This document shows positions 1 to 6,741 of a DNA stretch of 64,000 nt, one piece after another. The position numbers and the translations under genes were made by a program. The stretch's first letter is position 1. Each line of letters begins with the position of its first letter. The stretch comes from Chloroflexota bacterium (GTDB taxonomy: Bacteria > Chloroflexota > Anaerolineae > Anaerolineales > Villigracilaceae), in NCBI GenBank assembly GCA_021787595.1, contig JAJYLQ010000013.1, positions 1-64,000 of the forward strand, given 5' to 3'. The notes beneath the pieces are model-generated. The model saw nothing but the letters and a program-made list of their open reading frames with translations, made no database searches and had not been told where the DNA came from.

Positions 1-115
1 TGCTGCTCAGAGCGTCCACCAAATCCATCAACGTGTCGGTTCGTTTACAGTTGTTAAAGTTCTGGTACACTTCGTCCCGGAACTGCGTCAGTTGTTTGGT
101 TTTCACAAACTGCAA
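1..115 (-). CDS. Transposase N-terminus, cut by the window edge
   Basis: An open frame on the minus strand runs off the left edge for about 38 codons and contains KTKQLTQFRDEVYQNF and DTLMDLVDAL. I recognise this as the N-terminal style of transposases of a DDE insertion-sequence family found in Chloroflexota and cyanobacteria; that is from memory, not from a search. An in-frame stop lies upstream near 130, so the start must be TTG at 115 or GTG at 106, neither with a convincing ribosome site. The rest of the element lies outside the window, so intactness cannot be judged. Confidence 0.5.
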   Translation of the reverse strand, partial: MQFVKTKQLTQFRDEVYQNFNNCKRTDTLMDLVDALSS

Positions 116-165
116 TTGTACGCAGTTCTACTCTTTATGCAAATTTTGTCTAAAGTCCAAGTTAT
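1..165 (-). mobile_element. Probable insertion-sequence end
   Basis: The transposase start is followed by an AT-rich segment to about 165 containing TTTTGTCTAAAGTCCAAG, which reads like the outer end of an IS on the side of the transposase start. The other terminal repeat and any target duplication are out of view, so the boundary is an estimate. The insertion lies about 45 bp upstream of the metallo-beta-lactamase-fold gene and could have replaced its promoter. Confidence 0.35.
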
Positions 166-211
166 TTCATCGCAGAAGATAATCATGGTGTGTTTGGAAA
201 ACGAGGAAAAG

Positions 212-1161
212 ATGAGTGACTTCAAAGTTCAGTTCTGGGGTGTGCGAGGCAGCCATCCTGCGCCAAGAAAAAATACAGTGCATTTTGGGGGCAATACTGC
301 TTGTGTGGAAGTCCGTGCCGGGAAACACATCATTATTCTTGATGCCGGCACTGGCATTATCCCGCTTGGACAGAAGTTAATACACAACAAGGAATCCAAG
401 ATCACGATTTTATTGAGTCATCTTCATCATGACCACACGCAAGGCTTTCCATTCTTCCTTCCTGCGTATGTGGCTGGGGCTTCCTTACAAATCTTTGGCC
501 CAGGCGCTACGGCAGAAACTTTGAAACGCGTGTTGGATTCGAATCAGTCCGCCCAACGTTCCCGGTCAGTTTGAACGACATGAACGCGGTAAAAGATATT
601 CGATCCCTGAAAGAGACGGACATCCTAACTTTCGACTCGAATGATATTCATATAAATCCCGTTTCCACTCTGGACCCGGAAACGGCCACCGTTAAAATTC
701 ATCGTTCCTACGCCCACCCCGGCGGAGTCTACGCTTATCGAATCGAATATCGAGGTCATGCCTTGGTCTATGCCACTGATGTTGAAGGTTACGTTGGTGG
801 AGACAGAAGATTGGCAAACTTCGCACACGGAGCAGATGTACTGATCCATGATGCACAATACAGTGAAGAACATTATCGCGGACAAGCTCCTGGCTTGCCA
901 CCTACACAAGGATATGGACACTCAACGATCCAAATGGCTTGTGAATTGGCAGCGGCCGCGCAAGTCCGCGAGTTGGTGTTGTTCCACCATGATCCAAGCT
1001 ATGCCGATGAAACAATAGACCGCCTTGGGATTCAGGCACAAGGGTTATTTTCAAATGTCCACGCTGCATATGAGGGGCTTGTAATGGATATCGAAGGTGA
1101 ACGATTACAAGCCGTTAAGCCGCAGGTAGAGGTAATGTCTGCTGTCGCTACGGCGAGGTAG
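212..1161 (+). pseudogene. MBL-fold metallohydrolase, split by a frameshift
   Basis: The product belongs to the metallo-beta-lactamase-fold hydrolases related to phosphoribosyl cyclic phosphodiesterases. The first part (212-574) has the FWGVRGSHP start, the GGNTACVEV strand and the metal motif HLHHDH. The second part (frame open from before 571 to 1161) has TDVEG, the metal-ligand region HDAQYSEEHY, GHST and LFHHDP. The two halves are in different frames. Adding one C to the CCC run at 552-554 would restore a continuous reading through PTFPVSLNDM, so this is either a one-base deletion or a sequence error. I chose ATG 212 because GAGGAAA lies just before it; ATG 185 is an alternative. The downstream Crp/Fnr gene follows after 4 bp, so the two form an operon. 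The substrate is unknown. Confidence 0.75.
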
Positions 1162-1165
1162 AATC

Positions 1166-1879
1166 ATGTTGAAAATGGCTGAAATAAGGACGGACGACAC
1201 GCGCAGTTTGCTGAGTGATATTCCACTTCTCGGTGGTCTAGCTTCGAAACAGTTAGATTGGGTTGCGCAGCGTTCGCATCGTCGCCTGTTTCCGGCCGGA
1301 ACGAATGTCCTTACGTTCGAACAGCCCGGTGAAGCCTTTTACATCATTCTGTTTGGAACGGTAAAAGTGCATATAGAGCAAACCGATGGCCGGGATGTCG
1401 TGCTTTCCATGTTGGGGAGCGGCGATACGTTGGGCGAAATGAGTCTAATCGATAGCGTGGGGCATTCAGCCAGTGCTATAACACTGGAAGATACACTTAT
1501 GCTATGGATGGATAATGCCACGTTCAAAAAGTTGCTGGATGAATATCCACCAGTCGCCCGTAATCTTGTCAAAATCCTTTCGGCTCGCATTCGCCTCTCT
1601 GACCAGCTTATTCAAGCCTTTGCCACACTGGATGTTTACGGTCGCGTTGCGCGTCAATTGCTTGCCTTTGCAGAGAAATATAACTTGAACAATTCAAAAG
1701 GCGAGGTTCGCATTCCAATCACGCTCACGCAAGGCAATATCGCGGACCTAGTCGGCGCGTCGCGCAAGCGGGTTAATCAAGTCATGGTTGCTTTTAAACA
1801 ACAAGACTTGATTGTTGTTGATGATACCGGGCGAATTACTGTGAAAGATCGTGACGGCCTAGCACGGTTTTGTAAGTAA
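1166..1879 (+). CDS. Crp/Fnr-family transcriptional regulator
   Basis: This 237-residue protein has the family layout. An N-terminal cyclic-nucleotide-binding beta barrel (about residues 15-130) includes PGEAFYIILFGTVKV and GEMSLIDS. A long dimerisation helix follows, then a C-terminal winged helix (about 160-235) with the recognition segment TQGNIADLVGASRKRVNQVM. No FNR-type N-terminal cysteine cluster is present, so an oxygen-sensing iron-sulfur role is not supported. The residues are not enough to decide whether it binds cAMP. GAGGT lies upstream of ATG 1166, and the gap to the preceding metallohydrolase gene is 4 bp, so the two are probably co-transcribed. Confidence 0.9.
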   Translation: MLKMAEIRTDDTRSLLSDIPLLGGLASKQLDWVAQRSHRRLFPAGTNVLTFEQPGEAFYIILFGTVKVHIEQTDGRDVVLSMLGSGDTLGEMSLIDSVGHSASAITLEDTLMLWMDNATFKKLLDEYPPVARNLVKILSARIRLSDQLIQAFATLDVYGRVARQLLAFAEKYNLNNSKGEVRIPITLTQGNIADLVGASRKRVNQVMVAFKQQDLIVVDDTGRITVKDRDGLARFCK

Positions 1880-1925
1880 TTTCCATTGTCAAAACCGTTT
1901 ACCCTCGTTATAATGTGTGTCGCTT

Positions 1926-1999
1926 GGGCGGGTAGCTCAGCTGGTTAGAGCACTGCTTTGACATAGCAGAGGTCGCAGGTTCGAGCCCTGTCTCGCCCA
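1926..1999 (+). tRNA. tRNA-Val (anticodon GAC)
   Basis: The cloverleaf folds fully: acceptor GGGCGGG pairs with CTCGCCC with one G-U, the D-arm has GCTC and GAGC, the anticodon stem is CTGCT/AGCAG with loop TTGACAT (anticodon GAC), and the T-arm has the TTCGAGC loop. The discriminator base is A, and CCA is not encoded. A rho-independent terminator follows within 5 bp. Confidence 0.96.
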
Positions 2000-2003
2000 C
2001 AAC

Positions 2004-2028
2004 AAAGGCCCCGATTTGGGGCCTTTTT
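2004..2028 (+). terminator. Terminator after tRNA-Val
   Basis: The stem AAAGGCCCC / GGGGCCTTT with a five-base loop ends in a run of T. It lies directly after the tRNA. Confidence 0.9.
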
Positions 2029-2149
2029 GATTATTAAAATCCTGCTAGAATCATGACAAAGAGGAATAACTTTGTACCACGAGTAGTGTTATCCTATTTG
2101 TAATGAATAGCACAAAGCTGTTCAACATCACACCAAAAGGAGCATCCAA

Positions 2150-2740
2150 ATGTTTATTGATTTTCTCACCCTTGTCATGATAAACCTTGTGGCAGGCACC
2201 GTTCTTCTAGCATACTACTTGTGGAAAGGCATGGATGAAAAAGATCAGCGCCCGTACGCGGCTGCCTTTTTCGTGACCGGGCTGGTAGGTCTGGTTACCG
2301 GCCTCCAACTTTCCTTCACCTGGCCCCTGCCGGGTAGTTTTAACGTTGGCTATGGCGATGCCTCCACTCTCTTCGGCGTTGTCTTCCTTGGCACAGCGAT
2401 TGCCCTGTGGCAAGGCTGGAATTTGACGCCGGTTTCCGTTTATTCCTTCTTCGCAGGCATCGATGCGATCATCGTTGGTCTCCGCCTCTATTCCCTGAAG
2501 CTGGGACAGGAGCCACTCGTTGCCGCCATTGGCTTTATTCTGGCGGGTTTGGGCGGCGTGTGCGCGTTCCCCTTCCTGCAGTGGTTCAGAGACAATAAGA
2601 CCGTGCGCTGGCTTGCGATTGCCGTCCTGCTGGTCACAGCCGCGATCTGGGCCATTACCTTCTATAGCGCGTTGTGGGGCCACATGGCCAGCTTCGCCAA
2701 GTGGGTACCCGCCACAATGGCGACTCCGGCTGCAAAATAA
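2150..2740 (+). CDS. DUF981-family integral membrane protein
   Basis: This 196-residue protein has about six hydrophobic segments and resembles DUF981 proteins in length and in the conserved blocks GLVTGLQLSFTWPLPGSFN and YGDASTLFG. The family has no established function. A strong ribosome site, AAAGGAG, precedes ATG 2150. It is a single-gene unit: a tRNA terminator lies upstream and another terminator just downstream. Confidence 0.75.
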   Translation: MFIDFLTLVMINLVAGTVLLAYYLWKGMDEKDQRPYAAAFFVTGLVGLVTGLQLSFTWPLPGSFNVGYGDASTLFGVVFLGTAIALWQGWNLTPVSVYSFFAGIDAIIVGLRLYSLKLGQEPLVAAIGFILAGLGGVCAFPFLQWFRDNKTVRWLAIAVLLVTAAIWAITFYSALWGHMASFAKWVPATMATPAAK

Positions 2741-2763
2741 TACAGCCCAAATAGTTCAACGAC

Positions 2764-2799
2764 CGGGAAGGGTATGTGACCTTCCCGGTTATCTTTTTT
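2764..2799 (+). terminator. Terminator after the DUF981 gene
   Basis: An inverted repeat CCGGGAAG / CTTCCCGG (2764-2771 with 2781-2788) is followed by a T-rich run at 2792-2798. Confidence 0.88.
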
Positions 2800-2887
2800 A
2801 AAAGTGCGACAACTTGCAAATCATTGGTTGGATCACAACATTTTTGCTATACTACAGAAGATCCAGAACAAATTTGGGAGAGGCGAC

Positions 2888-3256
2888 TTGAATACTGAAC
2901 AAGGAAAATTCTCAACGTTGATTATTGTCCTGATGATCGGCGCAACGCTTGTACTTGTATTGGCGTTATGGTCCGGATTCACATTTATATTCGCTCAAGG
3001 GCGCGAGATCATACTACCGACAATTATCAGCTTAGCCATCGCGATATTGCTTGTGATTGCCTTCGTTGTCGGATCGATCTTTACGCTGCGAAGAAAACTT
3101 TGGGGATACTGGTTATTCGCCGCCACATCGGTGTTGATGTTCATTGGAGGAGGGCTGCCTGGGACCGGCGGTGCAATGAGCCAGCTTGGAGCCGCGGGTT
3201 TTCTGGGCGCCGCCGCCGCGATCCTCGCGTATCGTCAGCGCAATTTGTTGTCGTAA
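2888..3256 (+). CDS. Small multi-pass membrane protein, unknown function
   Basis: The predicted product has 122 residues and about four membrane segments (roughly 10-33, 43-65, 75-92 and 95-115), with basic residues RRK and RQR between or after them. I do not recognise a family. The start is uncertain. TTG 2888 has GGGAGAGG just before it and gives a sensible hydrophilic N-terminus; an upstream in-frame start near 2804 would add 28 residues but has no ribosome site. It lies between the terminator of the DUF981 gene and the promoter of thrS, so it appears to be transcribed alone. Confidence 0.5.
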   Translation: MNTEQGKFSTLIIVLMIGATLVLVLALWSGFTFIFAQGREIILPTIISLAIAILLVIAFVVGSIFTLRRKLWGYWLFAATSVLMFIGGGLPGTGGAMSQLGAAGFLGAAAAILAYRQRNLLS

Positions 3257-3259
3257 CTC

Positions 3260-3288
3260 TTGCGGACTAGCTTGAAAGTGCGTATAAT
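3260..3288 (+). promoter_or_regulatory. Promoter of the thrS T-box transcript
   Basis: A -35 element TTGCGG (3260-3265) and a perfect -10 TATAAT (3283-3288) are 17 bp apart. The predicted start near 3295 is just before stem I of the T-box leader. Confidence 0.7.
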
Positions 3289-3301
3289 GTCGCCAATTAA
3301 A

Positions 3302-3629
3302 AAACGCAACGACCGGGACGAGTAAGCGGCTCCGGTTTCTGACAGGGAGAACAAGCCGAAGATTGAGAGCTTGTTCCAGAAGCAACTGCTGAAAACCACC
3401 CGCGAGCGTTGAACAGAACAGTGATCAGTGAATAAGTGATCAGTTAGTAAGTGAAACGGTTGGCTCCGTTATCGGCTCAAGAGATGTGTTAGTCGAGTAG
3501 TTCGATAGTCGTATAGTTTGGTAGTCGTGTGACTATCAGACTACAAGACTAAACGACTATACGACTAACTCAAATCGGGTGGAACCGCGTGAAGTAAATT
3601 CTCGCCCCGTATTCGGGCGGGAATTTTTT
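3302..3629 (+). promoter_or_regulatory. T-box leader of thrS
   Basis: This is a tRNA-sensing transcription attenuator. Stem I is closed by AACGC (3302-3306) and GCGTT near 3406-3410 and contains a GACGAGTA element of the S-turn type. Near its 3' base the text reads AAAACCACCCGCG, where ACC (Thr) is a plausible specifier codon. The T-box bulge GGGTGGAACCGCG is at 3577-3589. The competing terminator AATTCTCGCCC / GGGCGGGAATT with a T-run ends at 3629. Uncharged tRNA-Thr should stabilise the antiterminator and permit thrS transcription. The region between stem I and the T-box bulge is unusual because it is filled by repeat words and a long imperfect hairpin (3487-3570). Confidence 0.9.
3487..3570 (+). 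repeat. TAGTCG-word imperfect palindrome inside the T-box leader
   Basis: Units of 8-9 bp related to TAGTCGTA are repeated head to tail in the left half and appear as their complement (CGACTATACGACTAAC) in the right half, so the 84-bp segment folds into one long imperfect hairpin. A related element is at 26064-26151. Just upstream, at 3418-3456, AGTGATCAGT words are also repeated. Confidence 0.75.
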
Positions 3630-3645
3630 GTTTTAGGAGGTCGCT

Positions 3646-3720
3646 GTGATTGAAGATGGAACCACTCTCACTGCATGGCGGGTCGGAGGTTTGTTACTGT
3701 TTTCCTCTGTTGCCGCGTAA
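3646..3720 (+). CDS. Possible 24-codon leader peptide upstream of thrS
   Basis: A perfect AGGAGG (3635-3640) is followed after 5 bp by GTG and an open frame of 24 codons, beginning VIEDGTTLTAW and ending in TAA at 3718-3720. It starts 16 bp after the T-box terminator and ends about 70 bp before thrS. The DGTTL segment faintly recalls the start of a TGS domain, which ThrRS usually has and this thrS lacks, so it may be a remnant rather than a regulatory peptide. Nothing shows that it is translated. Confidence 0.3.
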   Translation: MIEDGTTLTAWRVGGLLLFSSVAA

Positions 3721-3752
3721 AGCCCGTTGAAACAGTAGCAAACTAAAAGCTC

Positions 3753-3773
3753 GCACTGAGCGAAGTCGAAGTG
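3753..3773. repeat. Short palindromic repeat GCACTGAGCGAAGTCGAAGTG
   Basis: This 21-bp imperfect palindrome is a variant of the CTTCGAC..GCTCAG word family seen also at 14575-14598 and 59796-59815. It lies between the T-box unit and the thrS start. Confidence 0.6.
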
Positions 3774-3791
3774 TCAAGAAAGGAAGCGAAA

Positions 3792-5606
3792 ATGTCACAA
3801 CCAGAAAAACGAGAACGATATGAAGATTCCCATCTTTATCGAATCCGACATTCTGCCGCGCACATCATGGCGCAGGCAGTCATGGAAATGTTCCCGGATG
3901 GAAAAGTCACGATTGGTCCGCCCGTTGAAGATGGCTTTTACTACGATTTCGATTTGCCGCGCAACCTCACGCCCGAAGATTTGGAGCAGATCGAAAAACG
4001 GATGCGCCAGATCATCGCCGGCAAATTCGAGTTCGAGAAGAAGGTTGTCCCGGCGGATGAAGCGCGCAAGATCTTCAAGGATCAGCCGTATAAAATCGAA
4101 TTGATCGAAGGACTCGAAAAAGGCGGCTTTGATGAATATGGTAACCCGCTCAAAGTCAAGCCGGAGATTTCGATCTATCAACAAGATACGTTCGTTGATC
4201 TGTGCCGCGGTCCACATGTCCAGAATACGAAAGAGCTTAAGCCTGATGCCTTCAAGTTGATGAGCGTCGCGGGCGCATATTGGCGCGGCGATGAACATAA
4301 CAAAATGTTGCAGCGCATTTACGGCACGGCTTGGGAAAGCAAGAAAGACCTCGACGATTATCTCTGGCGGCTCGAAGAGGCTAAGAAGCGCGATCATCGC
4401 AAGCTCGGCAAAGAGTTGGAGATCTTTATCTTTGAAGATGAGGTCGGTCCCGGACTTCCACTCTGGCTGCCGAATGGCGGCGTGATGATCGAAGAGTTGG
4501 AAAAGCTCGCCAAAGAAATGGAAGAGAAAGCCGGCTATCTGCGAGTCCGAACACCGAATCTGACGAAGGAAGATTTGTTCATTCGTTCAGGTCATCTGCC
4601 ATATTATGCGGAGTCGATGTATCCGCCCATGGAATTGGAAGGTGTGAAGTATTACGTCAAGCCGATGAACTGTCCGATGCATCATAAGATTTTTGCATCG
4701 AAGGGACGTTCGTATCGCGACCTTCCGATTCGTCTCGCGGAATACGGAACGTGCTACCGCTACGAAAAATCTGGCGAACTCTTTGGCTTGATGCGCGTCC
4801 GCTCGATGCAGATGAACGATGCTCACATCTATTGTTCCGAGGAACAATTCGAGCAGGAGTTCTTGGGCGTTGTAGACTTGTATATTAAATATTTCAAACT
4901 CTTTGGCATTGAAAAATATGTCATGCGGCTTTCTCTGCATAGCAAGGAAGGTCTTGGCAAAAAGTATGTGGATAACGAACGCTTATGGATCAAGACGGAA
5001 GAGATGGTGCGCCGCGCAATGACGAACGGCAATGTACCCTTCGTTGAAGCAGAAGATGAAGCCGCGTTCTACGGTCCCAAAATTGATGTACAGGTTTGGA
5101 GCGCCATCGGAAGAGAATTCTCTCTGATGACGAATCAAGTGGACTTTGCCGTGCCTGCACGTTTCGATTTGAAATTTACGAACAAGGAAGGCAACGATGA
5201 AGTTCCGCTGTGCATCCACCGCGCGCCGCTCTCGACGCACGAACGCATGATTGGATTCTTGATCGAGCATTATGCCGGTAACTTCCCGGTCTGGCTCTCA
5301 CCGGAACACGTGCGCGTCATCCCAATCACGGATGGACAAAACGAATATGCACAAAGCATTGTCCAGCAGTTGCGCGATAACGGAATCCGTGTCAGCGCCG
5401 ATATCAGCGCGCAGCGCATGAACGCCAAGATCCGCGCCGCGCAGTTGATGAAAGTGCCATATATGCTGGTCGTCGGCGAGAACGAGATGAAGGCGAATCA
5501 AGTCTCGCTGCGCGTGCGCGATGGAAGCCAGCAAAACAACATCGCGCTCAGCGAGTTCATCGCGAGAGCGAAAGATCGAATCGTCAAGAGGTCGGCAGAA
5601 TTGTAA
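3792..5606 (+). CDS. thrS: Threonyl-tRNA synthetase (lacks TGS domain)
   Basis: This class II synthetase charges tRNA-Thr and hydrolyses mis-made Ser-tRNA-Thr. With ATG 3792 (AGGAAG just before it) it has 604 residues. The editing domain is present: HSAAH at residues 20-24 and VDLCRGPH near 140. The catalytic core has zinc ligands in NCPMHH, DAHIYC and IHRAPLSTHE, and motif 3 falls in the last of these. The C-terminal anticodon-binding domain includes MKVPYMLVVGENE. The usual N-terminal TGS domain of about 60 residues is missing; the protein begins almost directly at the editing domain. Expression is controlled by the upstream T-box. Confidence 0.97.
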   Translation: MSQPEKRERYEDSHLYRIRHSAAHIMAQAVMEMFPDGKVTIGPPVEDGFYYDFDLPRNLTPEDLEQIEKRMRQIIAGKFEFEKKVVPADEARKIFKDQPYKIELIEGLEKGGFDEYGNPLKVKPEISIYQQDTFVDLCRGPHVQNTKELKPDAFKLMSVAGAYWRGDEHNKMLQRIYGTAWESKKDLDDYLWRLEEAKKRDHRKLGKELEIFIFEDEVGPGLPLWLPNGGVMIEELEKLAKEMEEKAGYLRVRTPNLTKEDLFIRSGHLPYYAESMYPPMELEGVKYYVKPMNCPMHHKIFASKGRSYRDLPIRLAEYGTCYRYEKSGELFGLMRVRSMQMNDAHIYCSEEQFEQEFLGVVDLYIKYFKLFGIEKYVMRLSLHSKEGLGKKYVDNERLWIKTEEMVRRAMTNGNVPFVEAEDEAAFYGPKIDVQVWSAIGREFSLMTNQVDFAVPARFDLKFTNKEGNDEVPLCIHRAPLSTHERMIGFLIEHYAGNFPVWLSPEHVRVIPITDGQNEYAQSIVQQLRDNGIRVSADISAQRMNAKIRAAQLMKVPYMLVVGENEMKANQVSLRVRDGSQQNNIALSEFIARAKDRIVKRSAEL

Positions 5607-5611
5607 AAAGA

Positions 5612-5668
5612 GATCATGGAGAATGGGTCATGGATTCTTTCTATGAACCATGATCCATTCTCCATGAC
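5612..5668. terminator. Word-repeat palindrome between convergent genes
   Basis: ATCATGGAGAATGGGTCATGG and its near complement CCATGATCCATTCTCCATGAC face each other around a short loop. It lies between the ends of thrS and the convergent CAP-LysM gene and probably stops transcription from both sides. The same GGATCATGG / CCATTCTCCATG words recur at 11822-11880 and inside the methyltransferase gene near 40197. Confidence 0.65.
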
Positions 5669-5674
5669 CCGTCG

Positions 5675-6718
5675 TTATTGCCTCTTTCTGCTCATGGCTA
5701 TAAAGATTCCGCCTAGGAATAATGCCGCAATGACGATCGCGCCGAAACTGAGCATGTCCGCTTTGCTGACTTTTGCGGAGGACTCTTTTGTCGGTGTGGG
5801 AGTTTGTTGATGTATCGGAGTTTGAAATTGTATGGACGGCGTAGCGGAAACTGTCGGCGTGTTTGGCGATTCGGTTTTATTCAATGTTGGAACCGGCTGC
5901 GTTGCGCTTTTGATCACCAACAATTTTTGTCCATCAATGATTACAATGCTGGATAAATGGTTCAATGATTGAATTTGTTTGATGGTGGTGTGATACGCAA
6001 TGGCGATGCTCCACAATGTTTGCCCATATTGAACCACATGATAAACATCGCCATTCGGCTGTGCCGTGTTCAATTTGACCGGAATCGAATATTGGGGAAG
6101 CAATCCGTTCTTGGCGGCTTCGGTTGACATTGCGGAATACGCGACTTGCGTTTGGGGGATGCCGGTCAGGATGGCATACGCATCGTATTGCATCTTTCCG
6201 CTGGAAGTTCGTAATGCCGTTTCGATAATGCAAACGACGTTTCCATCTTGATCTATAGCGACCGCCGCATCGATGTCACTGCGATATTGGGAGAGCATCG
6301 TGTTGGTATGCTCCGCATCGCCCAGCCAAGCCTGTACAACGTCATTCGCGCTGGCGGATATGGGCATGCTCAGCCAGTTCTCGGAGCGATAGCCGTCCAG
6401 CGATAAATCACCCGAAAGCGGATATCCCAGCGAGAGCATCCACTGCCCGAGCGTCAGGTTGCGCGGACGCCAATGTCCATCGTACCCCGTTGCGATGCCA
6501 TTTGCCTCCGCCTGCGCGATCTGCATGAGAACTGGGTGCGCTGTCAACGATGCGAGTCCGTGGGAGAGGCGCAAATTGTTTACGGCATTGATCAGATCTG
6601 TAGGAGTAAATTGCGGCTGAGACGATGTTGGAGTCGGTTGTTGAGCTTCCGCTATGTAGAACGAACACAGCGCGGCCAAGAATATTCCAACCAGAAGAAT
6701 TTTCCTTAAGGTTGGCAT
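5675..6718 (-). CDS. Secreted CAP-domain protein with LysM and C-terminal anchor
   Basis: The 347-residue product has a signal peptide (about 1-25, ending AEA), a CAP/SCP domain (about 38-190; NNLRLSHGLASL, a central His after YDGHW, and ENWL), and a LysM peptidoglycan-binding repeat (about 225-270; VVQYGQTLWSIAIAY). A Pro/Thr-rich spacer follows, then a C-terminal membrane helix ending in RKRQ. It is therefore an exported wall-bound protein held in the membrane. Some CAP proteins are lytic or protease-like, but the activity here is unknown. It lies 23 bp downstream of the sigma/anti-sigma pair on the same strand and may share its transcript. Confidence 0.85.
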   Translation of the reverse strand: MPTLRKILLVGIFLAALCSFYIAEAQQPTPTSSQPQFTPTDLINAVNNLRLSHGLASLTAHPVLMQIAQAEANGIATGYDGHWRPRNLTLGQWMLSLGYPLSGDLSLDGYRSENWLSMPISASANDVVQAWLGDAEHTNTMLSQYRSDIDAAVAIDQDGNVVCIIETALRTSSGKMQYDAYAILTGIPQTQVAYSAMSTEAAKNGLLPQYSIPVKLNTAQPNGDVYHVVQYGQTLWSIAIAYHTTIKQIQSLNHLSSIVIIDGQKLLVIKSATQPVPTLNKTESPNTPTVSATPSIQFQTPIHQQTPTPTKESSAKVSKADMLSFGAIVIAALFLGGIFIAMSRKRQ

Positions 6719-6741
6719 GGTTTGTACAACATCATCGCTTT

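Noticed and set aside
2407-2801. Overlapping plus-strand frames inside the DUF981 gene
   Set aside because: Arg/Ala/Pro-rich alternate frames of a clear membrane-protein gene.
3487-3570. TAGTCG repeats considered as a CRISPR array
   Set aside because: Units are only 8-9 bp without unique spacers, and the segment is one imperfect palindrome. No cas genes occur in the window.
3795-4397. 200-codon minus-strand frame opposite thrS
   Set aside because: It is an antisense shadow of a certain gene, with no ribosome site and no recognisable domain.
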